Assembly: GCA_951640165.1 (NCBI GenBank)
Contig: OX621252.1
Location: forward strand, 5,426,501 to 5,490,500
Length of the DNA: 64,000 nt
Reading direction: 5' to 3'
DNA from: Pseudoips prasinana
Taxonomy: Eukaryota; Arthropoda; Insecta; Lepidoptera; Nolidae
The position numbers and the translations under genes are program-made. The notes beneath the pieces are model-generated. The model worked only from the letters and a program-made list of their open reading frames with translations. It was not told the DNA's origin and did no database searches. Of this stretch, positions 11,781 through 23,134 are shown piece after piece. Each line of letters begins with the position of its first letter. Positions within the stretch are counted from its first letter, which is position 1.

Positions 11781-12276
11781 TTATTAATAGTTCACAAGTG
11801 TGTGTTTTTACTGAATAAATATATTTTCTTCTTCTTCAAACACAGGTGCTCTTTCCATACTCTAATAAATAATAAATAAATAACTTGGGACAACTTACAC
11901 ACTGCCATCTGATCTAAAATTAGACAAACACAACCAGGCAACTGATAAACAAAATGATGCGTTTCACGCTTTTCGTTCACCCAAAAGTACACATTTATAC
12001 TCAATATACATGATTTACGTATACACAAAAAGTGCTCAATGCGCCTCAAGATGTTGTCACTTCCAAAAAATTGCTAAATAGTTTCCAATTCATTAATTTA
12101 AGTCATATCGCAGGTTAATGTTTTCAAACTCTCGCGATTTCTACACACCACCAAATATACCAGGTAAAACAAAGGGTAATGATTTGATTTAAATTATTAT
12201 AGTGATTGAGACCCGTGTCCACAATAAATTATTAAATTACGTTGAATTAGAATGAATTAATATTATTTAAATTAGA
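11781..12276. other. no gene seen
   Basis: AT-rich; a minus-strand 85-codon frame has no motif. Confidence 0.5.
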
Positions 12277-12600
12277 TTCATCATCATCATCATCATCATA
12301 TCAGCCGAAATACGTCCACTGCTGGACAAAGGCCTCCCCCAAAGATCTCCACAATTGCCGGTCTTGCGCTATTCGCATCCAGCTGTTTCCAGCGACCCGC
12401 ACAAGATCATCGGTCCATCTTGTAGGGGGCCTGCCCACGCTGCGTCTACCGGTTCGTGGTCACCACTCAAGAACCTTTCTGCCCCAACGGCCATCGGTTC
12501 TACGAGCTATGTGCCCCGCCCACTGCCACTTCAGTTTTGCAATTCTTCGGGCTATGTCGGTGACTTTGGTTCGCCTGCGGATTTCGACATTTCTGATAAA
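12277..12600 (-). pseudogene. RTE-type LINE ORF2 C-terminal fragment
   Basis: On the minus strand this gives the familiar RTE C-terminus: WGRKVLEW-like, then RTRRSVG..PTRWTDDLVRVAG and RSLGEAFVQQWT-like residues, with stops and substitutions. The CATCATCATCATCATCAT run at 12281-12298 is the 3' tail in reverse. About 320 bp survive, one of the longest RTE pieces here. Confidence 0.85.
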
Positions 12601-13255
12601 TTAGATTATATTAATTTAAATCACATTTTATTTAAGTCCACTCTTCATGTATATTTTAAAGTTGAGTGATAAATGGATGTAAAATAAAAGTGTGTTCAAT
12701 TCACCGTAGACGGGAATGATATAAAGAGTTCCATACAGCGACTACAAAATATTGTCCATAATTTCAAGCAAAGCTTTGAGATTGAAATAGAAGTTCTTTC
12801 GCGATCGTCTCAAGTCAGGGTATTGTATGTTTTAAATGATAAACACAAGGGTTGGAACTGCCGCCCCGAGAAAAGGAAATAGAAAAGGATGTGTTTTCAT
12901 TGAAAATATATTTCTGTTTATTGTTGACACTGTGGCTTGGCGCCATCTGAAATAAATTCCTCGTTTGGGTTACTTCTCCATCAGTTCACATGTTTGTTAC
13001 ACTAAGTTTCAGACGTTCTCTGTTATTGAGGTCGTTGATATTACTTTCCAAAGGCGCAACTTGTGAACTGATATTAGTTTTTTTGTTTCATTAAAAGGCG
13101 CAAAACATACTAGATGAGGAGCGACTATTATTATACCACCTTTAGGTAATTTTTATCGCATTATATATTTATAATTATTTTACAATTAGTGATATGACTA
13201 CGACTCATCTAAGGAGAATGTTTGGCAGCATTGTGTGTTTGGCAGTGTTGTAGGT
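12601..13255. other. no gene seen
   Basis: No recognised element. Confidence 0.5.
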
Positions 13256-13492
13256 CACCATAGCCTAGTTGGTAGTGCTCCTGCCTACGAAGCTGGTGGT
13301 CCTGGGTTCGAATCCCGGTAAGTGCAAATATTTGTGTGATGAGCACGAATATTTGTTTCTGAGTCATGGATCTTTTCTTTGTATATATGTATTTATCTAT
13401 CTATATAAGTATGTATATCGTCACCTGGTACCCATAGTACAAGTAGTTGCTTAGTTTGGGGCTAGGATGATCTGCGTGACATTGTCCCCAGA

Positions 13493-13526
<34 letters not shown>

Positions 13527-13530
13527 GTAT
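13256..13530 (+). mobile_element. SINE family A, full length with Pol III boxes
   Basis: tRNA-derived SINE. The A box TAGCCTAGTTGG (13261-13272) and B box GGTTCGAATCC (13305-13315) both match the tRNA consensus exactly. A conserved body follows (TGATGAGCACGAATATTTG and a segment ending 'gacattgtccccagat') and an (ATT)n tail of about ten units. The tail and shared 3' segment suggest mobilisation by a LINE with a matching 3' end, which is inference. This is the best preserved copy in the window. Confidence 0.88.
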
Positions 13531-13734
13531 GATGTGTAGCTATTGCCCTGCAAAGTTTACATATATAAAATCAGATAAGCGGTCCATGTCTTGAATTAAA
13601 GTTAAAAGCTTCTTAGATAACTCTTGAAATTTAACAACTTAATACGGAACTAGTAGAAATATATTTTCAAATATAAATAATGTCAACAATTCCTTATCGA
13701 ATTACATTCAGAAGAAAAGCAGCGTAATGAACTT

Positions 13735-13865
13735 GGTTCACGACGGGGATCCCGGGCCCCCTCCGTTTACCTAGGAACTAATAGCACCCACATTCCTGTC
13801 ACTATAACTAACATACACCACGATCCAAAAATAGTAAGGTTATCTAATAACATTGACACCATGCG
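13735..13865 (+). repeat. direct repeat, copy 1
   Basis: Shares 'gtttacctaggaactaata', 'cacccacattcctg' and 'acatacaccacgatccaa' with 14035-14165, 300 bp downstream. Family unknown. Confidence 0.85.
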
Positions 13866-14034
13866 ATTCTATCTCCTTGAAAAACATACAATTTTTTCTT
13901 CTACGTGTATTTAAGAGTGTATATCGTGTTTGTAAGTGAGTAACAAGTAGAGCATTGTCCGCGTCCGATTATACAACCTCATTACTGAAAGTGTGGAAAT
14001 AAAATATTCAAATATAAATCGTAGCGTAAAGATC

Positions 14035-14165
14035 TTGATTCTCAACGGGGGCCCGGCCCCTAACGTTTACCTAGGAACTAATACCACCCACATTCCTGCC
14101 ATCATACTAACATACACCACGATCCAACAATGGCACACAATAGTAAGGTTATCTAATAACATTCC
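14035..14165 (+). repeat. direct repeat, copy 2
   Basis: Second copy, with a small insertion (GGCACACA) relative to the first. It lies inside a 122-codon open frame that I do not consider a gene. Confidence 0.85.
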
Positions 14166-15150
14166 AAATATCTACTCGATTTATTCAACGCGTACAGCCT
14201 TAACCTCTCCTTTATCTCAAATATTAATCCCTTATAATATTACTACAGCAGCTTGTTCGCACGGCGCCGAGAAAGTAAAACATCCCTTTCGCCTATTTTA
14301 TTGGACGCGGGGGGCGAATAAAGCCTCTGTTTACTCAGAGGGCGAAAATGAACGATATTGACTTTATCAGAGCGGTATGATTTGTAAAAATAAAAACGAA
14401 ATGCCTATAAAAACACGGAGGCGTGTGCAATGAATTTTGAGCTGGTTAAAATTGTACGATATTGAAATTGGCAGGTTTGATTTCAATACGAATTTGATAT
14501 TATATAGGTCGAGAGTTGGACCAAGCCATATATGAAAATATTTTTATTTAAGTGCGTGTTACGAGGGCAACTAGCCTCGATAGCTTTACAAGTACTAGAA
14601 GAAGATTGCACCGCGCATCGACACCGCATTTGGTGATACACGAGGTTTCGTGTTCGACTGTTTCGCTTCCTTTGACCTAACATCGGTGGGAACGGACGTT
14701 GCTTTAGTTATAGAATTAAAATTAGTTATAAATCTTTGTGGAAACAGAAATACACCACTTTACTACTAGTAATTCTACAATTTCACTGGGCTCCCAACGG
14801 CAGGGGCATACGCATATCTTAAGCTTAATTTTAAATCCTGATACACAAACTTGTCAGTCTTGTTTTATTGTATTCGTTCCAAGTCTTTGTGTGTGTGTTT
14901 CTTTTTCTGTTTGTCTGTTTGTTTGTGGCATCCTAAACAGATAGACATACAGTTATCTGTTGTATGTTAGACGGTGCTGAATATCACTAACTATTAGTAG
15001 ACAGCAAAATTCCTAGCATAAAGCACTTAAACTAAAGTCTAAAGTATGGCTTATAAACAACATTAATTTTATGAAGACAACGCCCTACTAAGGAATTTAA
15101 TCCATATACCGCGGGGGTCTTCACAAACATGCCACGGACAAAAACACCCA
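14166..15150. other. no gene seen
   Basis: No recognised feature beyond short GT-rich tracts around 14.89-14.93 kb. Confidence 0.5.
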
Positions 15151-15320
15151 GACACAAAACAAAAAATATTGACCACAGAAATAGTAGCCTTATACGGGAC
15201 TCAAACTCGAAACAGGAGGGCACAGAAGTATCCGCGCTAATACTTCTGTGCCCTCCTGTTTCGAGTTTGAGTCCCGTATAAGGCTACTATTTCTGTGGTC
15301 AATATTTTTTGTTTTGTGTC
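15151..15320. repeat. perfect palindrome, 81-bp arms, 8-nt loop
   Basis: Arms 15151-15231 and 15240-15320 are exact reverse complements by reading, around CCGCGCTA. The right arm contains TTCGAGTTTGAGTCCCG, which resembles a tRNA B box, so the duplicated piece may be SINE-derived. A transcript through it would form an 81-bp hairpin. Perfect identity suggests a very recent event or an assembly artefact at a fold-back. Confidence 0.97.
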
Positions 15321-15762
15321 ACTTTAACGCCACTTTAACCACTGCGATACATAATCAAATTTATTTAGAAGTTAATTGTTAGAAAGACAGGTCATTAGAT
15401 ACCACTAAGTGTGCTTGGTTCTGTTGACTTTACAACAAGAGTTTACGATCAGCCTGCGAAAAGGATAACATATATATTTTGGCGAAAATGTTTTGATTAG
15501 ATTCGGACGACTTAACTTGCTGACAGTTGAAGGTACAATTTTCGTCGGAAACAATCTTCATTTAATCCTTAGAGAGTTATTTCGGTGGAAGGAAAAATAT
15601 AGGCGAGAACTCTAATAAAACCATATTTTTATATTTGCTGTCGCAACACATAAAACGTCTGGAAGAATTTCAGCGCTGTTTTGTTGTAAGATAGAATAAC
15701 ATAAATAGATATATCATATGACGTACGGTTAAGCTAAATAAAAAGTCTGATCTGGATCTACA
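15321..15762. other. no gene seen
   Basis: No recognised feature. Confidence 0.5.
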
Positions 15763-16006
15763 TAATAATAATAATATCATGGGACATTATTCACACACGG
15801 CCATTTTATCCCAAACTAAGCAGAGCTTGTATTATAGACTGATATAATGCATATACTACTATACTTTTGTAAATACATACTTATATATATAATTACACGC
15901 AGATTCAGGACAAACAGACATGTTCATGCATACAAATATCTGTCGTGGGTGGGAATCGAACCCACGTCCTCCGGCGTGAAAAGCATTTGCCAACCACGCC
16001 AACCGG
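15763..16006 (-). mobile_element. SINE family B, full length
   Basis: Minus-strand copy. The ATT-type tail is at the left edge, then the shared body, then the tRNA-like head with GGTTCGATTCCCA and a GTTGGCGTGGTTGG A-box region at 15940-16005. Confidence 0.85.
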
Positions 16007-16328
16007 CCCGTCAATGATGACTAAATTTTAAAAAAATTGCAGAAAAGTTTTTATGCAACCCAAAAATATAATATAGTTATTTTTTATAGAAAAATTTCCA
16101 AAGTAACGGAAAGCTTCTCTTTACTTTATTCTACCAGTCTACCAGTCTACTAGATTTTTCTTTTTACTTCTGTAAGTGATATGATTCCAAAGAGGTACCA
16201 TATATTTTTAAAATCACATTACAAACTGAGAAATTATAAAAAGAAACTTTAAATTGGTTGTAGAATTTATGTTTTTACTCAGGAACCATTGCATCAAGGG
16301 TTCTAACCAGCCTATGTTTGTGTATGTA

Positions 16329-16454
16329 CAGACGCCAGCACATCCAGCTACCGCAATCTGTCAAATTTATTTTATAGATTATCAACTTTATCACATAAAC
16401 ATAAGGTTCACTTTCAATTTGACAGATTGGGGTAGCTTGATGTGCTGTCGTCTG
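16329..16454. mobile_element. TA-flanked MITE with about 40-bp TIRs
   Basis: Left end CAGACGCCAGCACATCCAGC and the right end read in reverse CAGACGACAGCACATCAAGC pair over about 40 bp, through AATCTGTCAAATT. TA dinucleotides flank both ends, the target duplication of Tc1/mariner-type transposases. Length is 126 bp with no coding capacity. A relative sits at 51423-51533. Confidence 0.82.
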
Positions 16455-17520
16455 TACCAGCTCGTTGGAATAGCTCTTCACTGCCTTTTAATTAAGTACG
16501 CGCTGAGAGGCTCCACTCACCACTAGCAGAAAAATATGTACACAGCCAACCGAGTACATAAAACTAGATATAATATTTGCAAGGCAATCGTTGCTTTCAA
16601 AATTGTGTTTTACATTGATGATTGATATGAGATTTTTATTTTTTTCGGAGTTTATACTCATTACTCAATCGTTTATTGATTCCACAATGTATAACAGATG
16701 GTATAATAATCTTATAATTATGTTACAATTATGGACCCTGTCGGGCACAGCATAGTAGAAGAGAGGAAGAAGGCTTTTTGTTAATAATAAAAAGTTTTAG
16801 AATTTATGCTATTTGTAAGAACTATTAAGTACCTATACCAAATTTTAATTAAAAAATCTTGAGACGTGTCAAGGACACCCGGATGGAACGAAGTTATTTC
16901 TTATTATTTATTATGTAACCTGTATACACTCAACAAAAATAATCGTCGCGACACCACACTGTTCAATGCGAAATAGAAATTAAAATATCTGGCTTGCTTT
17001 CTATAAGAGAGAGAGAGAGAGATACAGAAAGAGACGTATGCGCACGCAGCACAGCTGCAAAAAGTGTCGTGACCACTTTTTAGTAAATTTTTTTTCCGTC
17101 TAGCCCCCTTTAACAACGCGCGATAAGGAACTTCGTTCCAAATGTCAGGATTTAAAGCGAAAAGATTATGAGTTTAATATTAGAATGTCAAGATCTATAG
17201 AATTGTTGTTGTTAAAGTTTATAGTCGTATTATATACCTCCGTGGCGTGACTGATTTTTATAAATTCGGGATGTCCGTTAGCTAACCTTGACCATCACTT
17301 ACGGATCAGTGAGATTTATTTATTTATTATCTCATCACATGATCCAGAAATAATACTTGAACCTGTCCACGGTGTCCAGGGATGGAAAGAAACAATATTA
17401 TAATAGTTACTGTCTAAGCTGGGCACGAAGAATCAAAGTACTGATAATTTTAATGTAGGTACATCGGATGACCAACATCCGCGCTCAGAGTGCCACCATG
17501 GACAATTGGTAAATAGGAGT
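16455..17520. other. no gene seen; GA microsatellite
   Basis: A (GA)n run at about 17008-17021 is the only clear pattern. Confidence 0.5.
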
Positions 17521-17592
17521 AAACAACCTATTTTGTGAGAGACTGGTGCCTGATGTAGGTTCGAAAGAACCTGAATTACAGGTCACCAGGAG
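17521..17592 (+). repeat. fragment shared with the 43.9 kb LINE 3' region
   Basis: 'tttgtgagagactggtgcct' and 'attacaggtcaccag' match 43971-44032, which I read as the 3' untranslated region of the minus-strand LINE. The fragment therefore represents an older LINE end. Confidence 0.6.
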
Positions 17593-17689
17593 GAGATCAA
17601 CGGGCATTAATAAATTCTATAATCTTAAGCTTGCTGTGTGGTGACGGCGGTGAATATGAGAATATCATTAACCCATCTTATCTCGTGGG

Positions 17690-17885
17690 GGGCGTAGAAG
17701 ACGACCCGAGGGAATATCTACCAGAGGACGCGCAGCAGCATCTTTCTGAGTACTATGACCATCTTACTGCGAGCTCCAACCGTGGCGCCAAGCGTGGCGA
17801 TTAGGGTATATTCTCCCAAGATGAGTCTGGGAAAGCTTGTCCAGCAGTGGACTTCTTCAGCTGTAATGATGATGATGATGATAAT
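17690..17885 (+). pseudogene. RTE-type LINE 3' end fragment
   Basis: Ends in ...CAGCAGTGGACTTCTTCAGC followed by (GAT)n, the forward version of the RTE 3' end. Degraded. Confidence 0.6.
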
Positions 17886-18315
17886 CTTAAGCAAAATATG
17901 TATATAAATATATACATATAAACAAGACATAAAATTATTCATTATTAAAACACATTCTCAAGGAAGGGCAGGTCAGAAGTACCCTAAACCGGCGAGCATG
18001 TATAAAGAATATAATGACAGTAATCGAGGCAAAAGACGTGTGCAAAGATCGTGACAGATGGAAATCCGTTGTCACTGCCTACCCCTCTCGAGATTGTTCT
18101 CGAGATTGTTCTACGAGATCTTCCCCATCCGGTTGTACCATTCACTCAGGCAAGATACACTTCTTTTGTCAATCTTTTTTCATTCATCCTTTCTAATTGC
18201 CCAAACCTTCTCAGCATAGATTTTTCAATCTTTGTGACTACATCCTCTTCCACACACACCACAACGCTCGCTTACATAAATATTTCGTATTCTGTAAATT
18301 TTGCCGCTAACCATA
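17886..18315. other. no gene seen
   Basis: Two overlapping plus frames at 18.0-18.36 kb have no motif. Confidence 0.5.
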
Positions 18316-18657
18316 AAAAAAAGGATTTTAATTCACGAAGACTTCAAAAAAGCGCTTGTTAATAGTCAGAACATGTTTGTAGTAATATAGTTAAGTATAC
18401 ATAATTATTTCTAGTTACATATAGATATTTAGGTACACGGATCGTTAAAACATTTTTAAAGTTTATTTCATAGTAGTAATGATATTTATCTACCTTGTAT
18501 TAAGTTATTGTTTAGGTTTAATTATCGAAATTCATAGTTTAAGCTTTATTTTACTACATATTGTTTGAATGGTTCTGTCTATATTAAGGTACGACTTCAA
18601 TGTTATTATAATGACGGACTTTATGTTTATAACGACGGTCGCGCTTTAATGCTACAT
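18316..18657 (-). mobile_element. LINE-X 3' region
   Basis: Reverse copy of a repeat also at 22.65, 30.8, 38.66, 43.5, 49.7 and 53.6 kb. Diagnostic segments are 'aatagtcagaacatgtttgt', 'atatttaggtaca' and 'ggtcgcgctttaatgct'. In the forward copies it follows a LINE reading-frame end, so I treat it as that LINE's 3' untranslated region. Confidence 0.8.
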
Positions 18658-19005
18658 AATATCTCTTTTTCTTTTAACCGGATACTCGAACACTGGAATA
18701 GGGTTAACAATGTAACTGGGAGATCGACGAGGCATACAAAGGATAACAAAGTTGTTTCGAGAACTTTTTACTTTTTATTAAAAGTTTTACGAAAACGCGG
18801 AGTACCTTGTTGAACCCCGGAAAACATCGAAATTCGATATCCTGTATATTAAAAATAGTCCTGTCAGCCGGATAGAAAGGTTCAACGATAACAGGTACCT
18901 AAAAATCTTTTCATGAACCCAACGTTCTCAACGGTCGTCAAAGTTTGTCACTTAACCAAGACAAACTTTTCGAAGGCAAACCCAAGGACTAATCCTACAG
19001 GGTTC
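18658..19005. other. no gene seen
   Basis: Nothing recognised. Confidence 0.5.
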
Positions 19006-19040
19006 CGACGTTTTGATGTCTACTAGACATCAAAACGTCG
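19006..19040. repeat. perfect 17-bp inverted repeat
   Basis: CGACGTTTTGATGTCTA, a single C, then its exact reverse complement. Too short for a miRNA precursor. Confidence 0.9.
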
Positions 19041-19082
19041 TTATTTTATGTTTCGTATTATATTCATTTTCATATGAGCGAA

Positions 19083-19439
19083 TGTCAAAGTCAAAGTCAA
19101 AATAATTTATTCCGTAAAAAAATTACATTTATGTGGAATCGTAATTTTTTTACCCTACCGTGCAGTGCATGACGTGCAAGCTACTGAGAAACACTGCCAG
19201 AAAACTCAGTGGAATCCTTTTTTAAAATAAAATATACTTAAGATTAATTACAATCATGTGTGTTGACTCAGAACAACTCAATCCCAAGCACTTTTATCAC
19301 TTAAATAATCAGAAATTTTGTAATATGCCCTGCTACACAATTTGGCTTTCATAATTCTTTTAAACTTATTCGTTGATAATTCTCTAATATCATTGGGAAG
19401 TTTGTTATAGAATCTTCTACATTGCCCCATAAATGTGGT
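19083..19439 (-). mobile_element. LINE 3' end fragment with TTTGAC tail
   Basis: The left edge reads GTCAAAGTCAAAGTCAAAAT, a reversed (TTTGAC)n tail typical of some insect LINEs. The following 350 bp contain degraded coding remnants on the minus strand. Confidence 0.5.
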
Positions 19440-19800
19440 AAATTATTATAAGGAGGAGCACCTAGCAAAATTTCGGCCACGGCGGCTGGCCTTAATGGAG
19501 TCTAGCCATCTGCATGGGGCACATTACAGTGCACAAGTGTGTGCGTTAGCACACACACTTTCTATTCCATCACTCTCATGATCCGATGGGAGGATTAGCG
19601 CCACGATCGGAAAGAGGCCAGGTACAGGACCACGGCTTTACGTGCTCTCTGAGGCACGGAGTATAACTTCGAGCTGATAGTGATACTTTTTTTCATTTTA
19701 CAGAAAAGTCCAAAAATTACTTTTGGGCCGACCCGGGATTTCTACCCAGGACCTCTTTCTCTGTGTGTGAACATGCTACCGCTAGACCAACAAGGCTACT
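19440..19800 (-). mobile_element. SINE family C, full length
   Basis: Minus-strand copy. The tRNA-like head is at the right edge (GTTGGTCTAGCGGTAGCATG in reverse). The body has CTTTTCTGTAAAATGAAAA and a GTGCTCTCTGAGGCAC palindromic segment, and the 3' block GGCCGCCGTGGCC-like lies near 19.48 kb. Related copies at 5.9, 61.4 and 63.9 kb. Confidence 0.75.
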
Positions 19801-20354
19801 CTTGTTAGGCCAGTGCGTCCTTCACAATGAAGACTAAATAACTAAGGCACTAGAGCCATTCACGTCCATTCCAACGTAATTTGTGTAGTGAAATAAACGA
19901 CTTAATTCATCATATATTCTACTTTTTAAAACCAGTAATCAAGCTGAACCATAATCAACCTCAGTATACATCATAATTTAATACTTTATACATGATTGGT
20001 CTAAATTCATGACATGTTAATATACCTCACACAACGGGCTTTAATTGAGACATACCTGTATTACGAATATACGTGTATTAACAGCTATATTCTACCTACT
20101 ATACAGGGTGACTGGACATTTAACTCTCATCAACTGTTAATTGGAGATGAGTGGTTTTAGGGAAAGCTTTTTAAACTTAAGTGAATTACTGCCTTGATAG
20201 TTTTGTAATATCTAGTATATGTACTTTCAGTATTCTATATTTTTGAAAAGTAAAAGAATAGTTCTACATATTTTAGAAAATACAGGTCTTATGTGACAAT
20301 CATTTGTCTTATTACCTAATTGAGTGACCTATATCCAGTTATGTTGGTAATACG
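19801..20354. other. no gene seen
   Basis: AT-rich, nothing recognised. Confidence 0.5.
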
Positions 20355-20545
20355 TATCCGCATCGATAAAGGCCTCCCCAAAGGTGTCCGAAACTGCCGG
20401 TCATTGACTGCCCGCATCCAACGGCATCCCTTGTAAGATCGTCGGTCCATCTTGTAAGGGGACTGCCTACACTGAGTCTTCCGGTTCATGGTCGCGTGTC
20501 GAGAACCTTTCTCCACAGCGGCCGTCAGTTCTAGGAGCTATGACA
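20355..20545 (-). pseudogene. RTE-type LINE C-terminal fragment
   Basis: Minus-strand remnant of the RTE C-terminus. The plus strand shows AAGATCGTCGGTCCATCTTG and ...AGAACCTTTCT. Its extreme 3' tail is missing. Confidence 0.75.
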
Positions 20546-20734
20546 ATTATTATATTACGCTAATATAAAAAAAAAATAGAACACTTTTGTAGGTAAAATG
20601 TAATTTAAAAATTGCAGATCAGATATTTTAATACTATAATATTAAGAGCTCTGTTTACAAGCTTGTTTCCTTTTCGATTTCTTTTTATGTTGAGCCTGAT
20701 GAACAATTTTAACAACCAATTATGAGTTCTGACG

Positions 20735-20967
20735 CGTCTGTTGGCGTGGTTGGCAAATGCTTGCTTTTCTCGCCAGAGGCCGTGGGTTTGATTCCCATCC
20801 AGGCCAGATATTTGTGTGCATGAACATGTCTGTTTGTATTGAGTCTGGGTGTAATTATCTATATAAATTTGTTTTTACAAAAAACTAGTATATTATGTAA
20901 TATATCAGTTATCTGGTTTCCATAGTACAAGCACTGCTTAATTTGGGATCAGATATTATTATTATTA
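20735..20967 (+). mobile_element. SINE family B, full length
   Basis: Forward copy. The A-box-like TGGCGTGGTTGG and B-box-like GGTTTGATTCC each have one mismatch to the tRNA consensus. The shared body follows, then an ATT-type tail. Confidence 0.85.
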
Positions 20968-21180
20968 CTATAGTTATAACAAGAAATGGACTGAACGATA
21001 CATTTGAACATGAAGGATCATAGATAATTGCCTATAACCCATTTAACGCGTTGAACCTCTCGGCGCACCGACACAACAATCTAGTAATTAACGTGTTAAT
21101 AATTCGAACGAATTTACAAGCATCCTGTATAATTCCCATTATACAGCAGTTTGTTGAATAATACCGTGTGACATTCATTG

Positions 21181-22313
21181 ACTAAAGTGATTTATGCCCG
21201 GTCGTTCTGTCTAATCCGTGAATGAGTACAAGCTTTGTTGGACAATGGTGTAATTTGAATTGGTAGCCATAGGTACTTAATGCGCGGAATGTGGACGAAT
21301 TTGACACAAACAAGTTTTAAGCCTTGATTATAGCTAATCCACTTGTTACTAGCGTACTTTATATCTGTTTGTGGCACAGTGGCTGCGCCTAACTGGCAGG
21401 AGTCAGCAATCCCGGATGACAAAACAACGCCTTCCCAGGGTACATGTCTCAACCGCCTGAAGTATGGCGCAAGGGGGAGCACCGGAACAGCATACCCGCG
21501 TTCCCGGGGCTCCCCCCAACAGGCGCCAAGAGAACTCCACAGCAGGTTAGGTTAGGTTAGACTAAAGTGATTTATGCCCGGTCGTTCTGTCTAATCCGTG
21601 AATGAGCACAAGCTTTGTTGGACAATGGTGTAATTTGAATTGGTAGCCATAGGTACTTAATGCGCGGAATGTGGACGAATTTGACACAAACAAGTTTTAA
21701 GCCTTGATTATAGCTAATCCACTTGTTACTAGTGTACTATATATCTGTTTGTGGCACAGTGGCTGCGCCTAACTGGCAGGAGTCAGTAATCTCGGAGGAC
21801 AAAACAATCCCTTCCCAGGGTACATGTCCCAATCACCTGGGGAATGGCGCAAAATAGGGGCACCGGAGCAGCATACCCGCGTTCTCGCTAATCCACTTGT
21901 TACTAGTGTACTATATATCTGTTTGTGGCACAGTGGCTGTGCCTAATTGGCAGGAGTCAGTAATCTCGGAGGACAAAACAATCCCTTCCCAGGGTACATG
22001 TCCCAATCACCAGGGTACATGTCCCAATCACCTGGGGAATGGCGCAAAATAGGGGCACCGGAGCAGCATACCCGCGTTCTCGCTAATCCACTTGTTACTA
22101 GTGTACTATATATCTGTTTGTGGCACAGTGGCTGTGCCTAATTGGCAGGAGTCAGTAATCTCGGAGGACAAAACAATCCCTTCCCAGGGTACATGTCCCA
22201 ATCACCAGGGTACATGTCCCAATCACCTGGGGAATGGCGCAAAATAGGGGCACCGGAGCAGCATACCCGCGTTCTCAGCCTCAACAGGCGCCAAGAGAAG
22301 TCAACAGCAGGTT
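21181..22313 (+). repeat. multi-scale tandem duplication
   Basis: A 380-bp unit at 21181-21560 is repeated from 21561. Within the second copy a sub-unit beginning GCTAATCCACTTGTTACTAG is itself repeated at 21713, 21887 and 22082 (174, 195 and about 195 bp). In the last two sub-units a 21-bp piece around CAGGGTACATGTCCC is doubled again. The first unit ends AGGTTAGGTTAGGTTAG. Short open frames here are shadows of the repeat. Confidence 0.93.
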
Positions 22314-22651
22314 AGGTTTTTTGCAGACACTTCTTGGGGGTGGTATGCGTAGGCATTCCCCCTGTAATAACAAAAAAAAGTATCGGTACTTTATAAGTTA
22401 TTAGTAGACTAGTTTAAGAGCCCATGTTATTCATAATCTGGATTATGTAACATAGAACAAGGATAGGTTGTCGCTTCTTATGTCAACTAAATCAGCAAAC
22501 ATGCTTAAGACCCGCTCCGTGGAAAGAGGTCACGATAGCCTTTATACGCTTGTTACACCTAATACATGAATCACACGTTGCCGTTTTATAACCACTTTTC
22601 TGAAGGGCCCGATGCTATTTTGGGCGAAATATCTCAAATGTATATATTAAT
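22314..22651. other. no gene seen
   Basis: Nothing recognised. Confidence 0.5.
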
Positions 22652-22968
22652 ATGGTAGCATTAAAGCGCGACCATCGTTTTAAACACAAGGTCCGTCATA
22701 ATAATAATACGGACTTCGTACCTTAATATAGACAGAACCATTCAGACAAAATGTAGTAAAATATCATATCAATAATTAAACCTACACATAATCTCCTTGA
22801 CAATAACCTAATACAAGCTAGCTAAATATCACAACTATTATAAAATAAATTTTATAAATGTTTTAACAATCCGTGTACCTAAATATCTATAAAAAGTAAC
22901 TAGAAATAATAACTGTATTACTACAAACATGTTCTGACTATTTACAATCGCTTTTTAAAAATAAAATC
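22652..22968 (+). mobile_element. LINE-X 3' region
   Basis: Forward copy starting TGGTAGCATTAAAGCGCGACC and running to 'acatgttctgactatttaca'. No coding part is attached here. Confidence 0.8.
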
Positions 22969-23134
22969 AGAAAATTGATTTTCATTTTACTTTATCAAAC
23001 CTTATCTACTCGTATGTAATAAATCGACAGAATGTTAGGTCGCACCCATGTTAGAACTTTAGGTTAGGTTAGCATAACAGGAACATATTTATTTATTTAA
23101 TAATTCTTGTACACGCAAAACATACAATATATAG

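Noticed and set aside
12355..12669. 104-codon plus-strand frame
   Set aside because: It is the antisense of a degraded RTE LINE C-terminus.
13256..13330. Possible tRNA gene with perfect A and B boxes
   Set aside because: The acceptor stem does not close, and a SINE body with an (ATT)n tail follows. The other tRNA-like heads (259-400, 2305-2415, 9.3, 15.9, 20.7 kb) are SINE parts for the same reason.
13993..14361. 122-codon plus-strand open frame
   Set aside because: It overlaps one of two direct repeats, has no motif, and its composition matches the surrounding AT-rich DNA.
18014..18362. Two overlapping plus-strand frames
   Set aside because: Both depend on a short duplicated GAGATTGTTCTCGAGATTGT-like stretch and run into the LINE-X 3' region.
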